A DNA stretch of 64,000 nucleotides, taken from contig NZ_CAXUSG020000003.1 in assembly GCF_964253915.1 (NCBI RefSeq), positions 186,001-250,000 on the forward strand, read 5' to 3'. Below are positions 1 through 8,510 of the stretch, in pieces (position 1 is the first letter of the stretch; the number at the start of each line of letters is the position of its first letter). The DNA comes from Metarhizobium sp964253915. GTDB taxonomy: Bacteria > Pseudomonadota > Alphaproteobacteria > Rhizobiales > Rhizobiaceae. The notes beneath the pieces were generated by a model. It saw only the letters and a list, made by a program, of their open reading frames with translations, did not search any database and was not told the DNA's origin. Both the position numbers and the translations under genes were made by a program.

Positions 1-35
1 GCGCTCGATCATGAGTTTTATCGGCGACGGTCGAT

Positions 36-122
36 AGAGCATTTCCGCCTTTCTCTGAAACGCGAAAACACCCTCTCTCCTGTTTTTTGCGCAACCGCTG
101 CGCATTTTTGCTGGAACCGCTC
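36..122. repeat. Rhizobial mosaic palindromic repeat, copy 1
   Basis: The segment starts AGAGCATTTCCGC and ends CTGGAACCGCTC, with a GCG-rich hairpin in the middle. It matches the element at 44258-44356 in order and content (AGAGCATTTCCGC, then CGCGAAAAC, then a TTTGTTTT-like run, then CTGGAA). This is the type of short intergenic mosaic repeat found in many copies in Rhizobiaceae genomes. It lies downstream of the exporter gene on the minus strand. I see nothing else in bases 1-35. Confidence 0.6.
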
Positions 123-134
123 CCGGTGGAGCGC

Positions 135-776
135 TCAGGGTTTCCGCCATCCCAACAGGCCGGGCGCCGCATGCCAGAGAGCCTGCACGGCAAATCCCAT
201 GAACAGCAGGCCCGACAGGCGGACGATCACCCGTTCATGCGCCCGGTAGAACTGGCGGACGATGCGTGCGCCGATGATGCCGATCAGGATGGCATCGGCA
301 ACCAGAAAGCCGATGAGCGATACGCCGAGCAGCATTGGCAGCGTTTCCAGTTCCAGCGCATCGGCAGAACCGGCCAGCAACGCGGTAAAGGTCGCCAACG
401 CGACAGGATAACCTTTCGGATTGGTAACCCCAAAAATGAGGCCGCGCCGCAGCGGGCGCTCCACCGCCATCAGGGCCTCTCCCGGCGCGCGCGGCTTGGC
501 GGTCAAAGCCGACCAGCCGATCCAGGCGAGGTAAAGCCCGCAGAGGACGCCGAGAATATCGAATACCGTGGTGCCCACGGTGCGGGCGCCGACGATGGCG
601 ACAAGCGCCAGCGACGACCACAAGAGGTCGCCGATGAGATGCCCCATCATGAACAACGCCCCCGCGCGGCGCCCCTGGCCGGCGCCGATGCCGAGCAGGG
701 CAAGAAATGCCGGACCGGGGATCAGCACATAAAAGAGGGCTGCCAAAAAGGCGCCCGTTAATAAAGTCTGTGACAT
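135..776 (-). CDS. LysE/RhtB-family amino acid or metabolite exporter
   Basis: This 213-residue inner-membrane protein probably exports an amino acid or related small metabolite by proton antiport. It has about six hydrophobic segments, the family motif PGPAF near residues 20-24 in the first helix, and the conserved N-P-K (residues 119-121) at the start of a central helix. Length matches the 200-220 residues usual for LysE/RhtB proteins. I chose the ATG at 776 because AAGGGA lies just upstream and a further upstream start adds a non-hydrophobic leader untypical of the family. The gene is divergent from a MarR-type regulator, a common arrangement for efflux genes; the substrate cannot be read from sequence. 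Confidence 0.85.
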   Translation of the reverse strand: MSQTLLTGAFLAALFYVLIPGPAFLALLGIGAGQGRRAGALFMMGHLIGDLLWSSLALVAIVGARTVGTTVFDILGVLCGLYLAWIGWSALTAKPRAPGEALMAVERPLRRGLIFGVTNPKGYPVALATFTALLAGSADALELETLPMLLGVSLIGFLVADAILIGIIGARIVRQFYRAHERVIVRLSGLLFMGFAVQALWHAAPGLLGWRKP

Positions 777-898
777 GAAAATTTCCCTTGCTATGCGCAG
801 AGTAAGGGGCTTGAAACTTTCGTCAAGTGCTCCACACTGCGGCACAACCATTCGACCAAAATCCGCAACCGGCCGCATGTCGCGGCGAAACGATATAG

Positions 899-1345
899 AT
901 GCCAAAAAAGCTTAGTTCAGACTCCCTGGGTTTTCTCATTACCGACAGTGCGCGATTGATGCGCATGATGTTCGAAAGACGCATTACCGATGCCGGCCTC
1001 AACCTGACGCCGGGTGAAGCGCGCACTCTGCTGCATGTCGCCATGGAAAACGGCAGCCGCCAGCTCGACCTGGCCGCACGCATGGGCGTCGAACCGATGA
1101 CCGTCTGTACCTTCCTCGACAAGTTGCAGGCATCCGGCCTCATCGAACGGCAGCAGGACCCCGCGGATCGTCGCGCCAAGAAAATCGTGCTGACGGAACG
1201 GTCGGATTCCATGATCGATTCCATCAATATGGAGCTGCAATCGCTGTTGGCCGACGCAACCCGAGGCATCACCGAGGAAACCAAGCTTCTCATGCAGGAA
1301 GCGCTCGGAACGTTTCGCATCAACCTTCAAAAGATGGCGCGATAA
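899..1345 (+). CDS. MarR-family transcriptional regulator
   Basis: This 148-residue protein has the MarR winged-helix layout: an N-terminal dimerisation helix, a helix-turn-helix around residues 50-75 (LDLAARMGVEPMTVCTFLDKL) and a wing with the family signature DPADRRAKKI near residues 95-105. MarR proteins act as dimeric repressors released by small phenolic or metabolite ligands. It is transcribed away from the LysE-type exporter across 122 bases, so it probably controls that exporter and itself from the shared intergenic region. No clear operator palindrome was found by eye. A strong bidirectional terminator follows at 1411-1443. Confidence 0.85.
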   Translation: MPKKLSSDSLGFLITDSARLMRMMFERRITDAGLNLTPGEARTLLHVAMENGSRQLDLAARMGVEPMTVCTFLDKLQASGLIERQQDPADRRAKKIVLTERSDSMIDSINMELQSLLADATRGITEETKLLMQEALGTFRINLQKMAR

Positions 1346-1410
1346 GGCATTTTCGCATTCTCTTGGTCACGGCAACATTGCCGAAACGGCACGAAGACAA
1401 ACATCCAAAT

Positions 1411-1443
1411 AAAAATCCGCGGGGGCAACCCCGCGGATTTTTT
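1411..1443. terminator. Bidirectional rho-independent terminator
   Basis: A 14-bp perfect stem (AAAAATCCGCGGGG / CCCCGCGGATTTTT) with a GCAA tetraloop is flanked by A-runs and T-runs. It can end both the marR transcript on the plus strand and the argG transcript on the minus strand. Confidence 0.9.
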
Positions 1444-1468
1444 GTTGTCCTGATGGTGATGCCCCGGC

Positions 1469-2692
1469 TTATTCGCCCAGGTTACGCTTGGCGAGCGTGC
1501 GCAGGCGCAACGCGTTCAGCTTGATGAAACCGGCCGCATCCTTCTGGTCGTAGGCGCCCTGGTCGTCCTCGAAGGTGACCAGCTTGTCGGAGTAGAGCGA
1601 CTTGGCGCTTTCGCGGCCGGTGACCATGACGTTGCCCTTGTAGAGCTTCAGGGTCACTTCACCCTCAACATCCTTCTGCGACAGGTCGATGGCGGCCTGC
1701 AGCATCTGGCGCTCCGGCGAGAACCAGAAGCCGTAGTAGATCAGTTCCGCGTAACGCGGCATCAGATCGTCCTTGAGGTGCGCCGCACCGCGGTCGAGCG
1801 TGATCGACTCGATGGCCCGGTGTGCCGCAAGCAGGATGGTGCCGCCGGGCGTTTCGTAAACGCCGCGCGACTTCATACCGACGAAGCGGTTTTCCACGAG
1901 GTCGAGACGGCCGATGCCGTTGTCGCGGCCGTAATTGTTGAGGGCGGCCAGCAGCGTCGCCGGCGTCATGCGCACGCCGTTGATCGAGACGGCGTCACCA
2001 CGCTCGAAACCGACCTTGATGACGGTGGCTTTGTCGGGTGCCGCTTCCGGCGAAATCGTGCGCATATGCACGTATTCGGGGGCTTCCACCGCCGGGTCTT
2101 CGAGAACCTTGCCTTCCGAAGAAGAGTGCAGAAGGTTGGCATCGACGGAGAAGGGGGCTTCGCCCTTCTTGTCCTTGGCGACCGGGATCTGGTGCTTTTC
2201 GGCGAATTCGAGCAGGTCCGTGCGGCTCTTGAACGACCAGTCGCGCCACGGCGCGATGATCTTGATATCCGGGTTCAGCGCATAGGCCGAAAGCTCGAAA
2301 CGCACCTGGTCGTTGCCCTTGCCAGTCGCGCCATGGGCAATAGCGTCGGCGCCGGTCTTGCGGGCGATGTCGATGAGGTGCTTGGAGATCAGCGGACGGG
2401 CGATCGACGTGCCGAGCAGGTAGACGCCTTCATAGACGGCATTGGCGCGGAACATCGGGAAAACGAAATCGCGGACGAACTCTTCGCGCACATCCTCGAT
2501 GTAGATTTCCTTGATGCCGAGCATCTCGGCCTTCTTGCGTGCCGGTTCCAGCTCTTCACCCTGGCCGAGATCGGCGGTGAAGGTGACAACTTCAGCGCCA
2601 AGTTCCGTCTGCAGCCATTTCAGGATGATCGAGGTGTCGAGGCCGCCGGAATAGGCGAGGACGACTTTCTTTACGTCTTTGTATGATGCCAT
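1469..2692 (-). CDS. argG: Argininosuccinate synthase
   Basis: Cytoplasmic enzyme of arginine biosynthesis that joins citrulline and aspartate with ATP to give argininosuccinate, AMP and PPi. The 407-residue length matches type-1 bacterial ArgG. The N-terminal nucleotide-binding P-loop AYSGGLDTS is at residues 13-21, and family motifs such as the GATGKGNDQVRFE segment (about residues 118-130) and the C-terminal QDAAGFIKLNALRLR-like region are present. It is a single gene ending at the strong hairpin at 1411-1443. Upstream on the same strand lies a parDE pair 119 bases away; a functional link is unlikely. Bases 2693-2811 show no recognisable ARG box by eye. Confidence 0.98.
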   Translation of the reverse strand: MASYKDVKKVVLAYSGGLDTSIILKWLQTELGAEVVTFTADLGQGEELEPARKKAEMLGIKEIYIEDVREEFVRDFVFPMFRANAVYEGVYLLGTSIARPLISKHLIDIARKTGADAIAHGATGKGNDQVRFELSAYALNPDIKIIAPWRDWSFKSRTDLLEFAEKHQIPVAKDKKGEAPFSVDANLLHSSSEGKVLEDPAVEAPEYVHMRTISPEAAPDKATVIKVGFERGDAVSINGVRMTPATLLAALNNYGRDNGIGRLDLVENRFVGMKSRGVYETPGGTILLAAHRAIESITLDRGAAHLKDDLMPRYAELIYYGFWFSPERQMLQAAIDLSQKDVEGEVTLKLYKGNVMVTGRESAKSLYSDKLVTFEDDQGAYDQKDAAGFIKLNALRLRTLAKRNLGE

Positions 2693-2811
2693 GGTGAAGG
2701 GTCCGTCTGATAACCGGCGGCAACATGCGCCGCCTTGCGAATGGCCGGCACTTTTATCGAGATTGTCGCCGTAAGCAAGGAAAACCGCGCACGGCCGGCC
2801 GCTTCACTTCT

Positions 2812-3102
2812 TCAGAGATGCGCCGCAATGTTCATGCGGCGATGAAGGATACGGATGATGCGGACGCTGTTGCTGGTTTCGCGGTAGATGATGAAATGGG
2901 ATCCACAGGTCAGCGACAAATATCCCGGGCGCACACCGCCGATCACTCTTCCCCGCTGCCGACGCTCCACCAGATGGCTGCAACAGTCACGTAACTCGAA
3001 AATGTAAGTTTCCGCCTGCTCGGAACCCCACTTTTCCTCCGTATAGTCAAATATGCGGTCAATGTCAGCCAATGACTTTGGAGAGAAAACCAATCTCCTC
3101 AT
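2812..3102 (-). CDS. parE: ParE/RelE-superfamily toxin
   Basis: This 96-residue protein begins MRRLVFSPKSLADIDRI and has the ParE layout: an N-terminal helical hairpin with the E-K-W-G-x-E-Q-A motif, then strands carrying GGVRPGYLSL and HFIIYRET, ending in VRIIRILHRRM. ParE toxins poison DNA gyrase and RelE relatives cleave mRNA; the VRIIRILHRRMN ending is typical of ParE. Its ATG overlaps the stop of the upstream antitoxin by four bases (ATGA), the usual antitoxin-first coupling. Nothing suggests the frame is broken. Confidence 0.85.
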   Translation of the reverse strand: MRRLVFSPKSLADIDRIFDYTEEKWGSEQAETYIFELRDCCSHLVERRQRGRVIGGVRPGYLSLTCGSHFIIYRETSNSVRIIRILHRRMNIAAHL

Positions 3103-3344
3103 TGGCTTCTGCGCGATGCTCGCTTCTTCTCTACGAAGGCATCGAAATCGAACTCAACCGGCTCCCCCGATTCCTCTCCCTCGATGATCGCAGCCCGGAT
3201 CGCCTCGATCTCCGCTTCCCGGCGCAGCAGTTGCAGCGCCGCATCCACCACGTCTTCTGCCGAGCGGAACCGGCCCTGATCGATCTGTTCGACGATGAAG
3301 GCGCCCATCTCGTCATCGATGGCAACGGATGTCACTTTGCCCAC
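3099..3344 (-). CDS. parD: ParD-type antitoxin (ribbon-helix-helix)
   Basis: This 81-residue protein partners the ParE-like toxin encoded just downstream. The N-terminal part KVTSVAIDDEMGAFI is the ribbon-helix-helix DNA-binding fold, followed by DQGRFRSAEDVVDAALQLLRREA, a ParD-type helix, and an acidic C-terminal tail (EGEESGEPVEFDFDAF) expected to wrap the toxin. I chose the GTG at 3344 because it gives the normal ParD length and has AGGGTG upstream; the frame stays open to 3404 but the extra residues do not look like the family. The pair is expected to repress its own promoter, which would lie at about 3345-3427. Confidence 0.8.
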   Translation of the reverse strand: MGKVTSVAIDDEMGAFIVEQIDQGRFRSAEDVVDAALQLLRREAEIEAIRAAIIEGEESGEPVEFDFDAFVEKKRASRRSQ

Positions 3345-3427
3345 AACCACACCCTGTATGTTTGACTTATCCGGCGAGCATACCATATCTGCCGCTGCCA
3401 ACAATGATCCGCGAAAGGAGCAAAGAC

Positions 3428-4291
3428 ATGGCCGATACCCACTCTGCTTTTGCCAAATCGAACGTGGCCGTCGTCACCGGCGCAGCCTCCGGCATCGGAC
3501 TTGCCGCCGCCAAGGAATTTGCCCGGCGTGGCATGAGCGTCGTGCTCGCCGATCTCGGCGGTGACAAGCTGGCACAGGCCTGCGAAGAGACTGTAGCGCT
3601 TGCCGAAGGCGGCGTGGAACACGTCGCAGCCATCGAAACGGACGTATCCCAGCTCGATTCACTCGAAGCCCTGGAGCGCGCCGTCATCCAGCGTTTCGGC
3701 CGCGTCCACGTGCTGATGAACAATGCCGGCATCCAGCCGGGTTCGTCGATCTTCGGCCCGCAGGTCGCCTGGGACAATGTGCTGGCCGTCAACCTGATGG
3801 GCGTGGTCAACGGCACGCGCACCTTCGGTCCCGGCATGATCGCCCACAAGGACCCCGCCATCATCATCAACACCGGCTCGAAGCAGGGCATCACCACGCC
3901 GCCCGGCGACCCGGCCTACAACGTCTCGAAAGCCGGCGTCAAAGTCTTCACCGAAGCCCTGCAGCACGAGTTGCGCAACACCGAGAACTGCAATGTCTCC
4001 GCGCATCTGCTGATCCCCGGTTTCGTCTTCACCGGACTGACCGCCAACGGCCGCACCGAAAAACCCTCTGGCGCCTGGACGTCGGACGAAACGATCGGTT
4101 TCATGATGAAGAGCATCGAGCGCGGCGACTTCTACATCCTGTGCCCCGACAACGATGTCGACCGCGCGACCGACGAGCGCCGCATCCTCTGGGCCGCCGG
4201 CGATATCGTCGAGAACCGCCCGCCGCTGTCGCGCTGGCACATCGATTTTTCGGAGAATTTCAAGGCGTTCCTTACCCGCAACAAAGATTGA
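3428..4291 (+). CDS. SDR-family NAD(P)-dependent oxidoreductase
   Basis: This 287-residue short-chain dehydrogenase has the Rossmann glycine motif TGAASGIG at residues 17-24, NNAG at 98-101, and the catalytic Ser151, Tyr164 and Lys168 (YNVSK). The length is slightly above the 250 residues of classical SDRs because of a C-terminal extension. The substrate cannot be assigned. The start at 3428 follows a clear ribosome site (AAAGGAG, 8 bases upstream). It is transcribed away from the parDE pair, so bases 3345-3427 hold both promoters. A hairpin at 4303-4346 probably ends the transcript. Confidence 0.88.
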   Translation: MADTHSAFAKSNVAVVTGAASGIGLAAAKEFARRGMSVVLADLGGDKLAQACEETVALAEGGVEHVAAIETDVSQLDSLEALERAVIQRFGRVHVLMNNAGIQPGSSIFGPQVAWDNVLAVNLMGVVNGTRTFGPGMIAHKDPAIIINTGSKQGITTPPGDPAYNVSKAGVKVFTEALQHELRNTENCNVSAHLLIPGFVFTGLTANGRTEKPSGAWTSDETIGFMMKSIERGDFYILCPDNDVDRATDERRILWAAGDIVENRPPLSRWHIDFSENFKAFLTRNKD

Positions 4292-4302
4292 TTGGCATTT
4301 TT

Positions 4303-4346
4303 CGGAAAGCCGGATAGGGAAACATCCTCCAGATCCGGCTTTTCCG
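4303..4346 (+). terminator. Probable rho-independent terminator after the SDR gene
   Basis: Arms CGGAAAGCCGGAT (4303-4315) and ATCCGGCTTTTCCG (4333-4346) pair with a one-base bulge across a 17-base loop. The T-run lies inside the 3' arm, so termination may be partial, and the next gene starts only 11 bases later. Confidence 0.5.
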
Positions 4347-4356
4347 GGAGTTTGCC

Positions 4357-4998
4357 GTGGATTTCATTCCGAGCCTGCCTACACTTCTCGCCTTCAGTGC
4401 CGCAAGCCTGCTGCTTGCCGCCACGCCCGGGCCAGACATGACCCTGTCGATCAGCCGTGCGCTGGCGCAGGGCAAGAATGCCGCGCTGTATGTGGTGGTC
4501 GGCACGAGCCTCGGCATTGTCGTCCATACCATGTTGGTCGCCTTCGGCATTTCGGCGCTCATCACCGCCTCGCCGACCGCCTTCCTCATCCTCAAGACCG
4601 GGGGTGCAGCCTATCTTCTCTGGCTGGCGATCCAGGCGCTGCGCTACGGCTCGACGCTGACGGTGAAGAAAATGGACGATGTGCGCGGCACGCCGCTCGC
4701 CAACATTTCCAGCGGCTTCTGGGTCAACCTCTTGAACCCCAAGGTCATCATCTTCTTCATGACCTTCTTGCCGCAGTTCGTCTCCGCCGGCGATCCGGCC
4801 GTCACGCACAAGCTGCTGTTCCTCGGCTTCTTCTTCATCCTGATCGGCATGCCGGTGAACACGGCGGTGATCCTCGCCGCCGACTGGCTGGCCGGCTGGC
4901 TGCAGAAAAACCGCCGGGTGCTGCGCGGATTGGATTACACCTTTGCCGGCGTCTTCTCGATCTTTGCCGCAAAAATCTTCTTCACGCAGGCGAAGTGA
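4357..4998 (+). CDS. LysE/RhtB-family exporter
   Basis: Second exporter of the LysE/RhtB family in the window, 213 residues, inner membrane. The first helix carries TPGPD (residues 23-27) and the central helix carries NLLNPKVIIFF with the conserved N-P-K at 127-129; both are stronger matches to RhtB-type homoserine/threonine exporters than the gene at 135-776. About six membrane segments are visible. The start is a GTG at 4357, preceded by CGGGAG. No regulator gene is adjacent; it lies in the same direction as the SDR gene but a hairpin separates them. The substrate is unknown. Confidence 0.85.
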   Translation: MDFIPSLPTLLAFSAASLLLAATPGPDMTLSISRALAQGKNAALYVVVGTSLGIVVHTMLVAFGISALITASPTAFLILKTGGAAYLLWLAIQALRYGSTLTVKKMDDVRGTPLANISSGFWVNLLNPKVIIFFMTFLPQFVSAGDPAVTHKLLFLGFFFILIGMPVNTAVILAADWLAGWLQKNRRVLRGLDYTFAGVFSIFAAKIFFTQAK

Positions 4999-5004
4999 GC
5001 GCGG

Positions 5005-5616
5005 CTATACACCGTAGCGATAGTGCCCAGTGATCGGATAGGCAAACAACACGTCCTCCAGCCGCGCGCCCGCCCCAATATTGTGGACGACGAGCGGCCG
5101 GGACGCATCGGCAGACCGCTCGTCCGCAACGATGCCGATATGCGGCAGGTTTCCGGGCAGCATCTGCGAGACGATGTCGCCCGGCAGATAGTCCGATGCC
5201 GAATCGCTGACGGCCAAGGAAGCGCCAGCCCGCTTGAAGAAGGTTTGCAGGTTGGGAACCCGGCGGTGATCGATGTTGCGGTCGGTCTTTTTCAGGCCCC
5301 ACAAAGGCGGATAGGCTGAAAAGGCCTGTCGCATATCCTCATGAACCAGCACCTGCAGATCGATGCCGAGACCGTCGCGGTAAGCGCGGACGATAACGTC
5401 GGTGCACACGCCCCGCTCCCGCGGGACATCGCCGCCGGGATAGGCAAGCCGGGAATAGGATGGATCGTAGGTCAGCGTAACGCCCACCTGGGCGCGGGCG
5501 GCGGTGACGAGCTTGCGCGCCGCCTCGCCATCCGATGCGGCACGAGCGAGCAGCGGCAGGCAAACGGCAAGGCCCGAAGACAGGCCACCCAAAAGCAGCG
5601 AACGGCGATACAGCAT
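5005..5616 (-). CDS. DUF1287-family secreted protein
   Basis: This protein of about 203 residues begins with a positively charged stretch and a hydrophobic segment (YRRSLLLGGLSSGLAVCLP) ending in ARA, a probable signal peptide, possibly twin-arginine type. The mature part matches the DUF1287 family: GVTLTYDPSYSRLAYPGGDVP, then a conserved Cys in RGVCTDVIVRAYRDGLGIDLQ, then VHEDM, and a late HIGIVAD. The conserved Cys and His suggest an NlpC/P60-like cysteine hydrolase acting in the periplasm; this is inference, as the family function is not established. The ATG at 5616 is preferred over an upstream TTG. It converges on the exporter gene, with only 6 bases between the stops. Confidence 0.75.
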   Translation of the reverse strand: MLYRRSLLLGGLSSGLAVCLPLLARAASDGEAARKLVTAARAQVGVTLTYDPSYSRLAYPGGDVPRERGVCTDVIVRAYRDGLGIDLQVLVHEDMRQAFSAYPPLWGLKKTDRNIDHRRVPNLQTFFKRAGASLAVSDSASDYLPGDIVSQMLPGNLPHIGIVADERSADASRPLVVHNIGAGARLEDVLFAYPITGHYRYGV

Positions 5617-5676
5617 GGCCCCCCAAAGATCCGGCAACAGAAAGCTGCCGGCTGATTCGGGCGGTTTGTTGGCGTA

Positions 5677-6471
5677 TCAGCCGATCAGCAAGGCGTCGTC
5701 GTCGAGCGTCTCGCCGCGCATCTTGCGGAACATGTCGATCAGGTCTTCGACCTGCAGGTTCTTGCGGTTGTCGCCGGCGACATCAAGCACGATCTCTCCG
5801 CCATGCAGCATCACCGTGCGGTGGCCGAAATCGAGCGCCTGGCGCATCGAATGCGTCACCATCAGCGTCGTCAGCTTGCGTTCGGAAACGATTTTTTGCG
5901 TCAGCTTCATGATGAACTCGGCCATGCCCGGATCGAGCGCCGCCGTATGTTCGTCGAGCAACAGCACCTCCGAACCGGCCAGCGTCGCCATCACCAGCGA
6001 CACGGCCTGCCGCTGGCCGCCGGAGAGCAGGTCCATGCGGTCGCGCATGCGGTTTTCGAGACCGAGATTGAGTTCGGCAATCCGTTCGCGAAAATGCTCG
6101 CGACGCTTCGTGCCAAGCGCAGCGCTCAGGCCGCGCTTCTCGCCGCGGCGGGCGGCCAGCGCCAGGTTTTCCTCGATCGACAGGGCACCGCAGCTGCCGG
6201 TCAGCGGATCCTGGAAAACGCGGGCAACGAGGCCGGCGCGGCTGGCGGTTGCCACTTTGGTCACATCCGTCGAGCCGATCAGCACCTGGCCTTCGCTCGC
6301 CAGCACATCGCCAGCGAGCACGCCGAGCAGTGTCGACTTGCCGGCGCCGTTCGAACCGATGACGGTGACAAAGGAACCCTGCTCGATGGTCAGGCTGACG
6401 CCGTTCAACGCCTGCTTCTGCAGCGGCGTACCCTTGCCGAAGACGACCTTGATATCCTTGAGCGCGATCAT
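5677..6471 (-). CDS. ABC importer ATP-binding protein (TrpXYZ-like group)
   Basis: This 264-residue cytoplasmic ATPase energises the importer encoded with it. It has a Walker A GSNGAGKST near residues 39-47, the signature LSGGQRQAVSL near 145-155, Walker B LLLDEHTAALDP near 168-179 and an H-loop in MVTHSM. The DEHTAALDPGMAEFI stretch is typical of the COG1101-type ATPases that pair with COG4120 permeases and COG2984 binding proteins. Its start overlaps the permease stop by four bases. It is the last gene of the operon 8417-5677. Homologues are annotated as tryptophan/tyrosine or unspecified importers; the ligand here is not determined. Confidence 0.9.
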   Translation of the reverse strand: MIALKDIKVVFGKGTPLQKQALNGVSLTIEQGSFVTVIGSNGAGKSTLLGVLAGDVLASEGQVLIGSTDVTKVATASRAGLVARVFQDPLTGSCGALSIEENLALAARRGEKRGLSAALGTKRREHFRERIAELNLGLENRMRDRMDLLSGGQRQAVSLVMATLAGSEVLLLDEHTAALDPGMAEFIMKLTQKIVSERKLTTLMVTHSMRQALDFGHRTVMLHGGEIVLDVAGDNRKNLQVEDLIDMFRKMRGETLDDDALLIG

Positions 6472-7346
6472 GCGGCACCTCCACGGCGCAGGCGGGGGAG
6501 AATAAGGGCGATCGTTACCAGCAACGCCGTAACGAAATTGAGGTCGGAGGCCTGCAGCCCGAGCACATCGCTCGACAGAGCGAACTGGATGGCGATGCGA
6601 TAGAGGATCGAGCCGAGCACGCAGCCGATCAACGCCAGAAGGATGGCGCGGGCGCCGAGCAGCGTCTCGCCGATGATGACCGCCGCCAATCCGACGACGA
6701 TGGTGCCGACACCGGATGTGACGTCCGCAAACCCGTTGGTCTGGGCAAACAATGCGCCGCCAAGCGCCACCAGCGCATTGGAGATCGCCATGCCGAGATA
6801 GATCTGCCGGCTGGTGGACACACCCTGTGCCCGCGCCATGCGCGCATTGGCGCCGGTCGCACGCATCGCCAGGCCGGCATCGCTTTCGAGAAAGCGCCAG
6901 ACGACGATCAGCGCGACAACGACGAGGATGCCGACGAACAGCGGCCGCACGTAAAAATCACGCAAGCCCAGGCCGAAGAACGGGCTGATCATCGTATCGG
7001 CATTAATCAGCGCCACGTTCGGCTTGCCCATGACACGCAGGTTGACCGAAAACAGCGCGATCATGGTGAGGATCGAGGCGAGCAGGTTGAGAATGCGGAA
7101 CCGGACATTGAGCAGCGCCGTGACCATGCCCGCGGCCGCACCTGCCACCATGGCAACCGCCGCGGCCACCCAGGCATTGACGCCGGCGATGATCAGCACC
7201 GCCGTCACGGCAGCGCCGAGCGGGAAGGACCCATCGACCGTCAGATCGGGAAAATCGAGCACCCGGAAGGCAAGATAGACGCCGAGGGCAACGAAGGCGT
7301 AAACCAGCCCCAGCTCCACGGCTCCCCAAAAAGCGATCACACTCAC
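6468..7346 (-). CDS. ABC importer permease (TrpXYZ-like group)
   Basis: This inner-membrane permease of about 292 residues has eight to ten hydrophobic segments and resembles the branched-chain-amino-acid/sugar type permeases (COG4120). Segments such as FRVLDFPDLTVDGSFPLG near the N-terminus and IGETLLGARAILLALIGCVLG near the C-terminus are typical. The start is taken as GTG at 7346, preceded by AAAAGGG; a second GTG lies six bases downstream and the open frame extends to 7388. It sits between the binding-protein gene (an intercistronic hairpin at 7407-7430 intervenes) and the ATPase gene (4-base overlap). Confidence 0.85.
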   Translation of the reverse strand: MSVIAFWGAVELGLVYAFVALGVYLAFRVLDFPDLTVDGSFPLGAAVTAVLIIAGVNAWVAAAVAMVAGAAAGMVTALLNVRFRILNLLASILTMIALFSVNLRVMGKPNVALINADTMISPFFGLGLRDFYVRPLFVGILVVVALIVVWRFLESDAGLAMRATGANARMARAQGVSTSRQIYLGMAISNALVALGGALFAQTNGFADVTSGVGTIVVGLAAVIIGETLLGARAILLALIGCVLGSILYRIAIQFALSSDVLGLQASDLNFVTALLVTIALILPRLRRGGAA

Positions 7347-7406
7347 GGTTTTCGGCCCTTTTCTCTGGCCCGCCCTCCGGCGGGACACCTCGTTATAATA
7401 GACGAA

Positions 7407-7430
7407 CCGCCCTCATTGTCATGAGGGCGG
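7407..7430 (-). repeat. Intercistronic hairpin between binding-protein and permease genes
   Basis: A 10-bp perfect inverted repeat (CCGCCCTCAT / ATGAGGGCGG) with a four-base loop lies in the 117-base gap between the two cistrons. There is no T-run, so it is more likely an mRNA-stabilising or processing hairpin than a full terminator. Such structures commonly raise binding-protein yield relative to the membrane components. Confidence 0.6.
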
Positions 7431-7463
7431 CCGGTCGTGACAGTCAGGATGGCGCGGGGCGCC

Positions 7464-8417
7464 TTATTCGATGGTGCGCGTGGCGCGCTTGACGACGCTT
7501 TCCGGCAGGGTAACGCCCATCTTGGAAGCGGCGGTCTTGTTGATGACCAGATCGCTGCCGGCTGCAACCTTCACGGCGATATCGCCGGGGTTTTCACCCT
7601 TGAGGATGCGCACGACGACTTCGCCGGTCTGCTTGCCAACATCGCGGTAGTTGAAGCCGAGAGCGGCGATCGAGCCGCGCGAAACCGAATCCGTATCGGC
7701 GGTGAACAGCGGCAGCTTGGCTTCCTCGGCAACGGCAACTGCACCTTCGAGCGCAGAGATGATCGTGTTGTCGGTCGGGATGTAGATGGCATCGGCACGG
7801 CCGACCAGCGCGCGGGCAGCACCCTGGACTTCAGCCGACTTGGTGGCGGCGGATTCAACGACCGTCAGGCCGGCTTTTTCGGCCTCGACCTTCAGGACGG
7901 CGAGCAGCGACACCGAGTTGGCTTCGCCGGAATTGTAGAGGTAGCCGATCGACTTGGCGTTCGGCAGGATTTCCTTGATCAGCGCCACGTGCTCGGCAAC
8001 CGGCGACATGTCCGAAAGGCCGGTGACATTGCCGCCCGGCTTGTCCATGTCCTTGACCAGCTGCGCGCCGAGCGGATCGGAAACGGCGGTGAAGACGACA
8101 GGAATGTCACGGGTGGAGGAAACGACGGCCTGCGCCGACGGCGTCGAGATCGGAACGATGACATCGGGGCCGTCGCCGGCGAACTGGCGAGCGATCTGGG
8201 CGGCGGTGGCCGGGTTGCCCTGGGCCGACTGGTAAACGAAGGTCAGGTTTTCACCTTCCTTGTAGCCAGCCGCTTCCAGCGCTTCCTTGACGCCGTCGCG
8301 GGCGGCGTCAAGCGCCGGATGTTCAACGATTGCCGTCACGGCAACGGTGACGTTTTCGGCGCTGGCCGGCAGGGTGAGTGCCAGGCTGGCAGCAAAAGCG
8401 AGCAGAGTTGAACGCAT
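7464..8417 (-). CDS. ABC importer substrate-binding protein (COG2984/TrpX-like)
   Basis: This 317-residue periplasmic binding protein has a signal peptide (MRSTLLAFAASLALTLPASA, cleavage after ASA). The mature part has the two-lobe fold of the ABC_sub_bind family: VAVTAIVEHPALDAARDGVKEAL at the start, then PVVFTAVSDPLGAQLV and GGNVTGLSDM in the middle, and DTDSVSRGSIAALGFNYRDVGKQTG later. COG2984 members bind aromatic amino acids or other ligands, so the ligand is open. It is the first gene of the operon; the intercistronic hairpin follows. An inverted repeat TTTTAGGC/GCCTAAAA (8437-8444 and 8463-8470) lies in the leader and may be regulatory. Confidence 0.9.
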   Translation of the reverse strand: MRSTLLAFAASLALTLPASAENVTVAVTAIVEHPALDAARDGVKEALEAAGYKEGENLTFVYQSAQGNPATAAQIARQFAGDGPDVIVPISTPSAQAVVSSTRDIPVVFTAVSDPLGAQLVKDMDKPGGNVTGLSDMSPVAEHVALIKEILPNAKSIGYLYNSGEANSVSLLAVLKVEAEKAGLTVVESAATKSAEVQGAARALVGRADAIYIPTDNTIISALEGAVAVAEEAKLPLFTADTDSVSRGSIAALGFNYRDVGKQTGEVVVRILKGENPGDIAVKVAAGSDLVINKTAASKMGVTLPESVVKRATRTIE

Positions 8418-8510
8418 AATGTCCTCCGAGAGTAAATTTTAGGCGCGTTTTAGGGAGGACGTGCCTAAAAATCAATCGCTCGGCGGTTCTTGACCGATCA
8501 AACTTGTTGA

